A DNA stretch of 64,000 nt, from contig CAZDEY010000005.1 in NCBI GenBank assembly GCA_964504565.1, positions 62,001-126,000 of the forward strand, read 5' to 3'. The notes under the pieces were generated by a model that was not told the DNA's origin, ran no database searches, and saw only the letters and a program-made list of their open reading frames with translations. Position 1 is the stretch's first letter, and each line of letters opens with the position of its first letter. Of the stretch, positions 20,414 through 30,600 are shown piece by piece. Made by a program: the position numbers and the translations under genes. Origin of the DNA: Cesiribacter sp964504565. GTDB taxonomy: Bacteria; Bacteroidota; Bacteroidia; Cytophagales; Cyclobacteriaceae.

Positions 20414-21706
20414 GTGCTAATAAATAGTAAAATCGTAATGAATATCCCAGCTTCTTTTCATCAACAGCGAATGTGGTTTATCGACCATTTCGAAAAGGAC
20501 TACCTATACAAAGGTGGGCCGGTTTATCATAATATTCCTTTGCTAGTAAAAGTAGAGGCTGGAACTACTGAAAGGCAGTTGCAAAAAGCTGTTTCCAAAT
20601 TGATAGATCGGCACGAAATCTTAAGAACTAAGATTATTCAGGTAGGAAATGAAGTTTTTCAAAGTGTAATGAAACCCGAAGAAGTTAACATTGAAGAGGT
20701 GTTGTCTTGTAAGAAGGGATTACTGGAGCAGTGGGAAATACTAAGAGCAACCCCTTTTCTATTGGAAGAGGGCCAATTATTAAATATTTACTACAATTTG
20801 TCTGGAAATGAAGGTACAGTACTTTTCATTTTGCACCACGCACTTGTTGACAGAGCCAGCTTAGGTATTATAGAGCGTGATTTCAAACTTTTTCTTCTAA
20901 ACCCGGATCAGGAATTACCTTATACCCTTCAGTATTCTTATTTCTCGGAGTGGCAACACAAAATGGATGACGATGAGATAGACTCGCTCATATATTTCTG
21001 GAGAAATAAACTCAGGAATATGGAAGTTCTGAAGTTTCCTACCGATAAAGAACGCGTGGCGGTTCATATATACGAAGCAGAAAGCATGTCTTTTGAACTT
21101 AACCGAAGCTCACTTCTTTCCTACTGCCTGGAAAATGATATAACCATTAACGCGCTTTCTTTAGCGGTATTTAAATACCTACTGGCCGAACGAAGCAACT
21201 CTACAGATATTACTATAGGCACGCTGATGGAAGTTAGAAATTCTATTACTTATAGTATAGTCGGACCGTTAGATAATCTGGTAGTTCTCAGAACTCAGGT
21301 TGACATAAAGGATACACTTCCTGAACTAGCTAAAAAAGTTGAACAAAGCTGGCAAGAAGCCTCAAGCTACAAAGCAATGCCGTTCGACCGTCTGGTTGTC
21401 AGTTTAAACCCTCAGAAGGATATGAGCAGGACTGCTTTGTTCGATATTCTGTATCACTACGAAACCACCGATAGCGAGCCGGAACTTACTGTACCTTCTG
21501 TCAAGTGTAGCAATCAAGGAATGGGTAAATACGACTTAAACCTGCTGGTTAAAGAAGGTAAAAGCAAAGTTGAATTTATACTGACCTATAATAAACTATA
21601 CTTTGATCTAAGCACGATAGAATCAATTCTGCAATCAATACAAGCTCAGTTTGAGGGAATATTAAATAGAGAATCTTCGCTACTGGAGGGAGTAGAGATT
21701 TTCTAA
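20414..21706 (+). CDS. Stand-alone condensation-like protein (HHALVDR)
   Basis: This 430-aa protein is one complete condensation-type domain with no A, T or docking part. The start is GTG at 20414; an in-frame ATG at 20438 (MNIPASFHQQRMWFID) sits closer to where the C-domain fold normally begins and may be the true start. Typical pieces are HQQRMWFID, IDRHEILRTKI and MPFDRLVV. The catalytic motif is HHALVDR (H141, H142, D146), with arginine replacing the usual glycine. It lies 44 nt after the epimerising Asp module and 49 nt before NRPS3. Possible roles are a trans-acting condensation step, an ester- or ring-forming step, or a non-catalytic 'interface' domain of the sort that recruits aspartate beta-hydroxylases in some siderophore synthetases. 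The TauD-like gene two genes on would fit the last idea. Assignment as a C-domain protein is firm; the role is inference. Confidence 0.82.
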   Translation: MLINSKIVMNIPASFHQQRMWFIDHFEKDYLYKGGPVYHNIPLLVKVEAGTTERQLQKAVSKLIDRHEILRTKIIQVGNEVFQSVMKPEEVNIEEVLSCKKGLLEQWEILRATPFLLEEGQLLNIYYNLSGNEGTVLFILHHALVDRASLGIIERDFKLFLLNPDQELPYTLQYSYFSEWQHKMDDDEIDSLIYFWRNKLRNMEVLKFPTDKERVAVHIYEAESMSFELNRSSLLSYCLENDITINALSLAVFKYLLAERSNSTDITIGTLMEVRNSITYSIVGPLDNLVVLRTQVDIKDTLPELAKKVEQSWQEASSYKAMPFDRLVVSLNPQKDMSRTALFDILYHYETTDSEPELTVPSVKCSNQGMGKYDLNLLVKEGKSKVEFILTYNKLYFDLSTIESILQSIQAQFEGILNRESSLLEGVEIF

Positions 21707-21755
21707 ACATTCTCAAATAAAAAGAGCACCCGATAAACACCTGAACTAAACAATT

Positions 21756-24700
21756 ATGGAAGATTTTATAGAAGAACTAAGAAGGCACGACCTAAGTCTT
21801 ACGGTGAGCGGAAAAGATCTGATTTTAAAAGGAAAGCACGGTAAGCTAACCCCGGATGAGATTCAGAAAGTAAAGAAACACGATCATATAGTTTCTTTTA
21901 TTAAGGATAATAAGCAGAGCTTAGTAGACTTCCTAAGTCGTGATAATGCAAAGCTTGATCGTAAAAATATTGAAGCAATGTATGGATTAAGCCCGGTTCA
22001 GGAGGGTATATTATTCCATAGTTCATACCTGTATCATGCCGGTGCTACTGCCAATACCACATACCATACCCAATTTGATATCGGGTTCTCATCTGAAATA
22101 AATACCGATGAGTTTAAAAAAGCCTGGCAGTATGTTATAAATAAGCACACTATACTCAGAACAGGTTTTATATACGATAAGGTTAATATTTCTATTCAGT
22201 TTGTTAACAAAGAAGTAGAGCCGCCAATAGTTTTTCAGGATTTTTCTTCTCTAAGCAAAGAGGAGCAAATCTTAAAATATGAAGAATTAAAAAAGAAGGA
22301 CAGGTATACGGAATTCAGCTTTAGTAAACCACCCTTAATGCGCGTATCTCTTGTAAAGTTTGGTGAGGCTCGTTATAAAATGATATGGACTAAGCATCAC
22401 GCCTTATGGGACGGCTGGTCGGGCCAGATCATCATTCATGAACTTATTAGTGCCTATAAAGAACTACTTAAGGGTAACCAGCCAAATTTAGGGAAAGAAG
22501 ATCGTTACGAAGACTTTATTAACTACCTGAAAACCGTAGATACAATAAAGGAGAAAGGTTTCTGGACTGATTATCTTAAGGGCTTCGATAAGCCGACATT
22601 ACTTCCTTTTTGTAGAGCCTCGCATGAAAGAAATAAAGGTAAAGGAGAATACAAAAGAATAACTACCAACTTCTCAAAGGATTTTACAGAGCGGCTAACC
22701 GGCTTTGCAAAAGACATGAGAATTACCCCTAATACGCTAATGCAGGGCGTATGGGGGTATATTTTAGGAAAATATACTGGTCAGCAAGATGTTGTATATG
22801 GTTCTACGGTTTCCGGACGCCCGGCAGAAGCCGAGTATAAAAACAAAGTAGGTTTATATATTAATACTATTCCTCTACGGCTGACAATTGAGGAAAAAGA
22901 TACGGTAGAATCATTTTTACAGAGATTGCAGCGTTCATCAGTTTCGGCCCGGGAGTTTCAGCATACTTCTCTCAGTAATATTTCTCAGTGGAATGAGGTA
23001 AAAGGAGATCTTTTTGATTCGCTATTGTCATTTACCAATTACCCAACCGCCGATACGTTTGAATCGGATGCTTCGTTGCTTGCGATTGATGAGGTTGAAA
23101 TAAAGGAGAATAACAATTACCTCTTATCTATTCAGCCCTCTATAAGGCAGGCTTTAGTTGTTGACTTTACTTTCAACAGCAATGTGCTTGATGAGCAATA
23201 CGTCGAAATGATCAGTAAGCATTTTACGACCGTATTAGAGCAACTTGTTTTTGACAAAGACCAACCTCTTTCAGCGGTATCACTCTATACGGCTGAGGAA
23301 AAAGAACAACTGCTGTGTAGCCTGGATTTTACATCCGTAACATTCGAAAAGAGCCAAAATCTGGTTGCAAAGTTTGAAGAACAGGTTGATAAATACCCCA
23401 ACGCTGTAGCATTGTCTCTGGAAGGGAGCTCGGTTAGTTATGCCGAATTAAACGCTCAGGCAAATCGCATTGCTAATGCTTTGCGTGAAAAGGGAGTGAA
23501 ACGAAACGATTTGGTCGGTATTTGTGTGGGCCGTTCAACCCAAATGTTGGCCGGTTTGCTGGGTATTTTAAAAGCCGGAGGTGCGTATGTACCTATTGAC
23601 CCGGAATACCCTACCGAACGTATTAATTATATACTGAACGATACCAAGCTCAGGCTTCTGCTTACAGACGGTTATAAATTAGATAGCTCACTAGCTATTG
23701 ATAGTATAGAAATTCTAAACCTATACCAAGTAAGCTCACTTGGTGAGTACAGTACTGAAAATCTGAATTTGGAAATAGACGGAGTTGACCTGGCTTATGT
23801 TATATTTACTTCCGGTACTACCGGGAACCCAAAGGGGGTTTTAATAAGCCACGAGAATGTCTTCAGATTATTTTTTAATGAGAAGCCTCTTTTTGACTTT
23901 GATAACCGGGATGTTTGGTCCCTCTTTCACTCATACTGTTTTGATTTTTCCGTATGGGAAATTTTTGGCGCCTTATTATTCGGAGGGAAGCTTGTAATTG
24001 TACCTACGGAAGCAACGGTTGATACAGCTTTATTTGCCTCTCTCTTAGAGAAAGAAAAGGTTACGATACTGAACCAGACACCATCGGCCTTCGCTCAATT
24101 ACAGGAAGAGGTTATTAATGGAGATTATTCTCTGTCAGCCAGATATTTAATATTTGGAGGTGAAGGGTTGAAGCCTAAGCGGGTTAGTCAATGGTACACC
24201 AAATTCCCGGATTGCAAAATCATTAACATGTACGGAATAACCGAAACTACCGTACACGTTACCTACAAACATATTGAGCTGCAGGATATTGAAGACAACC
24301 TAAGCAATATTGGAGTTCCAATACCTACCATGGGTTGTTATCTGCTCGATGCTATGCTTAAACCGGTTGCAACCGGCACTACCGGAGAACTTTATGTGTT
24401 GGGTGCCGGCTTAGCCAAAGGTTACTTAAACCGGCCTGAGTTAACGGCAGAAAGATTTATTGAAGATCCGTACAAACCAGGTTCGTATCTCTACAAAACC
24501 GGTGACTTGGCGCGAAGACTGCCTAATGGAGACCTGGAGTACGTAGGCAGAAATGACAAGCAGGTTAAAATTCGGGGATTTAGAATTGAGCTGGGCGAGG
24601 TAGAAGCTGCTCTGGACAAATGCCCGGTTCTGGATCAGCATGTGCTGATAGTAGGGGAAGATAAATACTACAATACAGAATTAATTTGTTACGTAATTCC

Positions 24701-26528
24701 GGCTGCCGGACAAACTAAAGATGACGTAGGAGCCTACCTTGCCAATAGCCTGCCTAAGCATATGGTGCCTACTACACTCATCGAAATTGATGAGGTGCCC
24801 TTGACTGCTAACGGTAAGGTAGATAAAGCTGCTTTAAAAAATAAAACCGAGCAAGTGGTTGATGTAACCTATGTAGCAGCCCGCAACGAGAATGAAGAAA
24901 AGATAGTAGCGATCTGGAAGGAAATTCTGACCAGAGATAGAATTGGCGTAACCGATGACTTCTTTGAATTTGGAGGGCATAGCCTGAAATTAACCAGGCT
25001 GATTACCCGGTATAACAAAGATTTTGGGGTAAAACTCAACCTTAAGGATCTGTTCATAAATAAAACAGTTGAACAGCACTGCGCATTATTATTTAAATCT
25101 GAAGAAGCGACATTCAAGCCAATTGTACCGGCCCCCACTCAGGAAAATTACCCACTTTCCAGTGCCCAGCAGCGCATGTGGATTGTAAGTCAGATAGATG
25201 AGAATAGTGTTTCTTATAGTATACCAACTACGGTAACCTTAGAAGGAAAGTCCGATACCTCAATTCTTAAAAAGGCAATTTTAGCTGTTGTAGAAAGGCA
25301 CGAAACGCTGCGCACTAATTTTGTAAAAGACGGTGCCGAAGTTCGGCAAATTATTAGGCCAACCGGCAATTTTGGTTTCTCGGTACAGGAAAAGGATTTC
25401 AGCAATGAAGCAAACCCGCGGGAAGCGGCTGTAGCATATGCCAAAGAAGATTCCCGTAAGCCGTTTGATCTGGAAAATGATCCCTTGATAAGAGCTATTC
25501 TGTTCCGCGTAGGCAATAGTGACTATATATTCTACTATAACCTTCACCATATTATAAGCGATGGGGTTTCCAGCGATATATTGAAGAGAGATGTGCTGGC
25601 TTACTACGAGGCATTTTTAAGAAACGAACAGCCCGAACTTCCGGAACTGACCATTCAGTATAAAGACTACGCGGTGTGGCAAGTAAAGCAGCTAAAGTCA
25701 GGAGCTTATGCTGCGGATGAAAATTACTGGAAGAATAAGCTGAAAGGTAATTTGCCTAGGTTAGATCTGCCCGAACAGAAGCCACGGCCTAAGGTAAAGA
25801 CCAGCAACGGGGCTACAATTAGTGCTGTGCTTACAGAGGACTTAACCCTTAAACTGAAAGATTTCTGTAAAAAACACGAGGGTACTATGTTTATAGGGGT
25901 TACAGCCCTATGGAACATACTTTTTGCTAAGTACACCGGTCAGAGTGATATTATTATGGGTTCGCCTATTGCTGGCAGGGACCATGCAGACCTGGAAAAC
26001 CAAATTGGTATGTTCTTTAATACACTGGTGCTGAAAAACAATGTTCAGGAAGAAAGCACGTTCAGCGAGGTATTTTCAATGACCAAGGAATCTGTATTAG
26101 AAGATGTTCATCATCAAATGTATCCTTTTGATCAGCTTCTGGATGCTTTAGACATGAAAGGAGATACCAGCCGGAACCCGCTATTCGATGTAATGATATC
26201 TTACCATAATACCGGAGACGCTCCGGAAGATGTTGAATGGAATGAGGAGCAAGTGAATAAAGTGATTGTAGTACCTGATACAGGTGCTAAACTCGATATG
26301 CTTATCAATATCCATGAGATAGGACAGTACCTGTATTTCGATATAAATTATAACACGGATTTATACGAAACAAGCACTATGCAAAGGCTGGTTGCCGACT
26401 TTAAAAGCTTAGTTGGCCAACTGCTTACCAAGCCGGAAGAAGCAATTAAAAATCTGGATTTCAAGAAAGAAGTAAAGGAAAGCCTTCGGGCGGCAAATGC
26501 TGGAAAATTCAATCTTAAAAGAAAATAA
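21756..26528 (+). CDS. NRPS3: dock - C - A(Thr) - T - C
   Basis: This synthetase of 1590 aa opens with a TubC-like docking segment (1-66). C1 has SPVQEGILFHS, a signature common in condensation domains placed after an epimerase, and HHALWDG at 214-220; that agrees with the E domain ending NRPS2. The A domain shows FTSGTTGNPKG from F684 and INMYGITETT. Its pocket reads DFWNIGMVHK, which I recall as the threonine code. T has GGHSL with S1076. A second condensation domain (HHIISDG, H1264) ends the protein with no acceptor module behind it. The acceptor should therefore be on another protein. The next NRPS in the operon begins with a dead C domain, so the two probably pair. A 9-nt gap leads to the oxygenase gene. 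Confidence 0.93.
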   Translation: MEDFIEELRRHDLSLTVSGKDLILKGKHGKLTPDEIQKVKKHDHIVSFIKDNKQSLVDFLSRDNAKLDRKNIEAMYGLSPVQEGILFHSSYLYHAGATANTTYHTQFDIGFSSEINTDEFKKAWQYVINKHTILRTGFIYDKVNISIQFVNKEVEPPIVFQDFSSLSKEEQILKYEELKKKDRYTEFSFSKPPLMRVSLVKFGEARYKMIWTKHHALWDGWSGQIIIHELISAYKELLKGNQPNLGKEDRYEDFINYLKTVDTIKEKGFWTDYLKGFDKPTLLPFCRASHERNKGKGEYKRITTNFSKDFTERLTGFAKDMRITPNTLMQGVWGYILGKYTGQQDVVYGSTVSGRPAEAEYKNKVGLYINTIPLRLTIEEKDTVESFLQRLQRSSVSAREFQHTSLSNISQWNEVKGDLFDSLLSFTNYPTADTFESDASLLAIDEVEIKENNNYLLSIQPSIRQALVVDFTFNSNVLDEQYVEMISKHFTTVLEQLVFDKDQPLSAVSLYTAEEKEQLLCSLDFTSVTFEKSQNLVAKFEEQVDKYPNAVALSLEGSSVSYAELNAQANRIANALREKGVKRNDLVGICVGRSTQMLAGLLGILKAGGAYVPIDPEYPTERINYILNDTKLRLLLTDGYKLDSSLAIDSIEILNLYQVSSLGEYSTENLNLEIDGVDLAYVIFTSGTTGNPKGVLISHENVFRLFFNEKPLFDFDNRDVWSLFHSYCFDFSVWEIFGALLFGGKLVIVPTEATVDTALFASLLEKEKVTILNQTPSAFAQLQEEVINGDYSLSARYLIFGGEGLKPKRVSQWYTKFPDCKIINMYGITETTVHVTYKHIELQDIEDNLSNIGVPIPTMGCYLLDAMLKPVATGTTGELYVLGAGLAKGYLNRPELTAERFIEDPYKPGSYLYKTGDLARRLPNGDLEYVGRNDKQVKIRGFRIELGEVEAALDKCPVLDQHVLIVGEDKYYNTELICYVIPAAGQTKDDVGAYLANSLPKHMVPTTLIEIDEVPLTANGKVDKAALKNKTEQVVDVTYVAARNENEEKIVAIWKEILTRDRIGVTDDFFEFGGHSLKLTRLITRYNKDFGVKLNLKDLFINKTVEQHCALLFKSEEATFKPIVPAPTQENYPLSSAQQRMWIVSQIDENSVSYSIPTTVTLEGKSDTSILKKAILAVVERHETLRTNFVKDGAEVRQIIRPTGNFGFSVQEKDFSNEANPREAAVAYAKEDSRKPFDLENDPLIRAILFRVGNSDYIFYYNLHHIISDGVSSDILKRDVLAYYEAFLRNEQPELPELTIQYKDYAVWQVKQLKSGAYAADENYWKNKLKGNLPRLDLPEQKPRPKVKTSNGATISAVLTEDLTLKLKDFCKKHEGTMFIGVTALWNILFAKYTGQSDIIMGSPIAGRDHADLENQIGMFFNTLVLKNNVQEESTFSEVFSMTKESVLEDVHHQMYPFDQLLDALDMKGDTSRNPLFDVMISYHNTGDAPEDVEWNEEQVNKVIVVPDTGAKLDMLINIHEIGQYLYFDINYNTDLYETSTMQRLVADFKSLVGQLLTKPEEAIKNLDFKKEVKESLRAANAGKFNLKRK

Positions 26529-26537
26529 TCACCCATT

Positions 26538-27533
26538 ATGATCAATCAATTGCAACGGCTGAAAAATGCCAAAGCCAAAAAAGTGGACGGAGATCAAGTG
26601 CGCTACAGCATTCTGTCCGAAAGTCTTGGGTTTCCGCTAACGGTCAAGCCTGCTATGCCTGGGCTTATCTTAAACGATTGGATTAAGAATAACCGGAATG
26701 CTTTTGAGGAAAAAGTAAATAAGTACGGTGGTGTTCTGCTAAGAGGCTTTAATATTAATACGGTAGAAAAATTTGAGGAATTTACCCGTTTATACGTGGA
26801 TACCCCTTTGGAGTATAACATGCGATCTTCGCCGCGCTATTCCGTAGGCAATAATGTTTACCATACTACTACCTATCCGGCTGAGTATAGCATTAATATG
26901 CACAGTGAGAGTTCCTACGCCCCGGAACATCCTACTAATATTGTATTCTGTTGCATAACTCCGGCAGCCACTAAAGGAGAGACACCTATTTGCGATAACC
27001 GACTGGTACTAGCTAATATGAGCACAACCATCAGAACGAAGTTTGAAAGCAAGGGTGTTATGTATGTGCGGAACCTGACAAAAGAATTAGGCTTGCCCTG
27101 GCAGGAGGTTTTTCAAAGTAATAGCAAATCTGAAGTAGAGGAAACCTGCCAGCACAATGGCATGAACTTCGAGTGGAAGGGTGAAGATTTAAAACTAACC
27201 TGGACAAAAAAAGCTATATGGCAACACCCGCTTACAAACGAAAGTGTATGGTTTAATCACGCATTTTTCTTCAATAAATATGCGCTTGAACCGGAAGTAC
27301 TAAGCACGATTGCCGAAGATGAGCAACTACCTAATAACACGTACTTCGGGGATGGAAGCGAAATATCTCAGGAAATCATTGAGGAACTTAGAGAAGCATA
27401 CAACAAATCAATGGTGATGTTTCCTTGGGAAAAGGGAGATGTTCTTTTTCTGGACAATATGTTGATTTCTCACGGCAGAAACTCCTACACCGGAGATCGA
27501 AAAATAATTACCTCCTTATTCAATTTATATTAA
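26538..27533 (+). CDS. TauD/TfdA-family Fe(II)/2-oxoglutarate oxygenase
   Basis: This 331-aa protein has the double-stranded beta-helix oxygenase features. The iron ligands appear to be H122 and E124 in NMHSESS (HxE rather than HxD) and H312 in LISHGRN. R321 in GDRKI is the likely 2-oxoglutarate carboxylate anchor. GGVLLRGFNI near residue 65-75 and KGETPICDNR are typical of the TauD/TfdA group that includes SyrP-like and other amino-acid beta-hydroxylases from NRPS clusters. The HxE pair argues for hydroxylation rather than halogenation, because halogenases lack the carboxylate. It sits 9 nt behind NRPS3 and 68 nt before NRPS4. With three Asp/Asn modules and a Thr module in the line, a beta-hydroxy-Asp or -Asn product is the natural guess, but the substrate cannot be read from the sequence. 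Confidence 0.88.
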   Translation: MINQLQRLKNAKAKKVDGDQVRYSILSESLGFPLTVKPAMPGLILNDWIKNNRNAFEEKVNKYGGVLLRGFNINTVEKFEEFTRLYVDTPLEYNMRSSPRYSVGNNVYHTTTYPAEYSINMHSESSYAPEHPTNIVFCCITPAATKGETPICDNRLVLANMSTTIRTKFESKGVMYVRNLTKELGLPWQEVFQSNSKSEVEETCQHNGMNFEWKGEDLKLTWTKKAIWQHPLTNESVWFNHAFFFNKYALEPEVLSTIAEDEQLPNNTYFGDGSEISQEIIEELREAYNKSMVMFPWEKGDVLFLDNMLISHGRNSYTGDRKIITSLFNLY

Positions 27534-27601
27534 CCAACACCTGCCCTATAGCCGGGAACAAGCCTGAAACATCATATAATTTGCCCTAATAATTACCTGC
27601 T

Positions 27602-30600
27602 ATGATAAACGATACTCTAAATGCTATTGAAGGATATGAATTGTCTGCTAACCAGATAAATCTATGGAGTATTGGCAAAGATCAGCTCAATACTTACTAC
27701 AATCAGATAATCCTAGAGATAGCGGCAGACTTAACGTTTAGCGAAATAAACAGAGCAATTGAAAAGGTAGTAATAAAAAATAAAACCTTGTTGTTTAAAA
27801 CAGGGCAAATTGCCGGTTCTGCTTTTCCTGTACAGGTAGTTGGAGATGAAACCGGAAACTACTTATCGGAGGTTACGATTGCTGAAACATCTGAACCTGA
27901 AATAGTAAGCATAGCCGACCAACACTTCAGCAATGTATATAATCCGGCTGTTGACTACCCGTTTAAGGCTTGCCTTATAAGCAGTGGAGGCAATAAATCA
28001 TATTTAGTCGTAAGACTTTATGCCTTATGGGCTGATAACTACAGCACTATTTTCTTTAAAGAAGAGTTAGCTAAGTCGATAACCGAGGGTGAAAATTATA
28101 GCGAAAGTGAGAGGGATGTAGTAGAATACGAGGATTTTGCAGCCTGGCAAAACCAATTACAACGTGAGCCGGAAATAGAAGGAGAAAATTTTTGGAAGAA
28201 CCAGACTGTAACCTACGAGAAAAGCCGTATTCCATTTACCGCTTATACAAACCAGCAGTTTTTACCCGGAAAAAAAGTTGTAAAAGCTTATGAAGGGGAA
28301 TCATATAGCGCGCTGAAGTCCGGTGATTTCAAGGATTTTGATCACCATATTTTTGCCCGGTTTGCTCATTACCTCAGCCAGTTTAATGATGATGAATTTA
28401 CCTTAGGTTATATCCCTTTCAAGCGAGGGTACGATGAGTTGAAAAATACATTTGGCTTAGTTTCAAAAGCTATACCGGTAAATGTTATACCGGAAGATAA
28501 GAGCAGCTTGGCAACAGCCTTAAAGAAAGGATTAGAGGAAATGGCTGCCTGGGTTGACTACTTTTATGTAGACCGGCTAACGGAAGACCATAATAGTAAA
28601 AAGTATTTTAATTATCAGTATGAGTTCATTTCTCATTCAATTGATAAAGCATTCAATAGTGAGGTTCTTAAGTTGAATGATTTTTATAGTGTTACAGATA
28701 ATTTCGACTTAAAGCTTCAGGTAATTGACTATGGAAGTAAATTGGAAATAGCGCTTTACTACGATACAGCTAAGTTTACTGTTCCAAACTTAAATATTAT
28801 AGTCTCTCAGCTTGAAGGAGTTTTTGATAATTCTCAGGCAAATACGTTAAGTGCAATTGGTAAGGAAATAATAGCAAATTCCAATGCTACGGAAGTAAAG
28901 CAAGAAGAGTACAGCACTGTATTAGACTTAATAAACCGTCAGGTTGCTAATAACCCGGATGCTGTAGCAATTATTACTGAAGATAAGCGCTTAACCTATA
29001 ATCAATTAGATCAGCTTTCTGATAAATTAGCTTTTTACTTAATCCAGAAGGGGCAGCTTAGCCCTAACCAGCCGGCTGGCATTTTGCTTGAACGCTCCGA
29101 ATGGTTCGTAATCAGTGTATTAGCAATTTTAAAATGCGGTGCTTACTACATTCCGGTAGACAGGGCCTACCCGGCCGAAAGAATTCGGTTTTTACTGCAG
29201 GACTGCAACTGTAAACTAGTAATTACTGAAGATTCATTTATTGAGGCTATCGGCTTATCGGAAGTTAAACTTGTAGACCCAACGTTAGCTGAAATATATA
29301 GCGCTGATGCTAGCCTAACGTTGCCCAAATACACCCCTAGTGCATTAGCATATTGTATTTATACGTCCGGTTCAACCGGCAACCCCAAAGGTTGTCTTAT
29401 CTCTCATGGTAATTTGCTCAATTACATACAGTGGGCCAATGGCTATTATTTTGAGGATGGTGATTACGGTAATTGGGGATTGATTACGTCAGTTTCGTTT
29501 GATCTTACGGTTACAGCCTTATTTACAAGTCTTACCCGAGGTAAAAAACTATGGATAGGCAGCGATAAAAAAGAAATTGACGAACTACTTAGAGCCAGCT
29601 TTTCTAATCCCGAGGTTGATACGCTAAAACTGACACCGTCTCATTTGTCGCTGCTTAAACAACTGTCTATAGAAAGCACAAACATCAAAATTGTAATTTG
29701 TGGCGGTGAACAATTGATGAATAGCCAGCTTAATGCACTGTGGGCTATAAAAGAAGATATAGCAGTTTATAATGAATATGGCCCTACTGAAGCAACGGTA
29801 GGATGCATAGTAAAGAAGCTGGAGCCAAATGCGGACAGAATATTAATAGGTAAACCAATTGCCAATACCAAAATTAGTATTACCAACAGCTTGGGGCAGC
29901 CTATGGATGTTGGTATGCCCGGTGAAGTGGTAATATGCAGCAAAAGTGTAGCCCAAGGCTATTTAAATCGCCCGGAACTTACCCGTAATAAATTTAAGAC
30001 CAGCGATGACGGCATCTATTCTTGCTACAGCACCGGAGATATAGGCAGGTGGATGCCTTCAGGAGAAATAGAGTTGGTAGGCAGAACAGATGATCAGGTA
30101 AAAATTGCCGGCTATCGTATTGAACTAGATGAAATTAAAGTTAAGCTGCTTGAAATTGAAGGTGTTTCACAGGCAGAAGTGATACCATACAATGAAGAAG
30201 AAGTAAAAGAATTAGTTGCCTTTATTGTGGCTGATCAGGCTGTGGATACAGCAAATATAAAAGCGAATTTGCAGGGAGTGTTACCGGCTTATATGCTGCC
30301 TAAATACTTTGTACAGCTAGACAATTTGCCATTAACAACTAACGGTAAGGTTAATAAGCAGAATTTATTAAAGATTAATCCAAAAGAACATATCTCCGGT
30401 ACGGAGTATGTTGCTCCTTCCACGCCTTTGGAGCACGAATTAGTCAGAATCTGGCAAAGTATACTACAGGGTAAATCAATTGGTATTAAAGATGATTTCT
30501 TCCAGCTTGGAGGCCATAGCCTAAAGGCTACCCAATTGGTCAATCAGTATCATCAGGCCTTTAACGTTAAAATCGGACTTAAAGAACTGTTTAAGCATAC

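Noticed and set aside
26538..27533. SyrB2-like non-haem halogenase
   Set aside because: The iron motif retains the carboxylate (H122-x-E124), which halogenases replace with a small residue.
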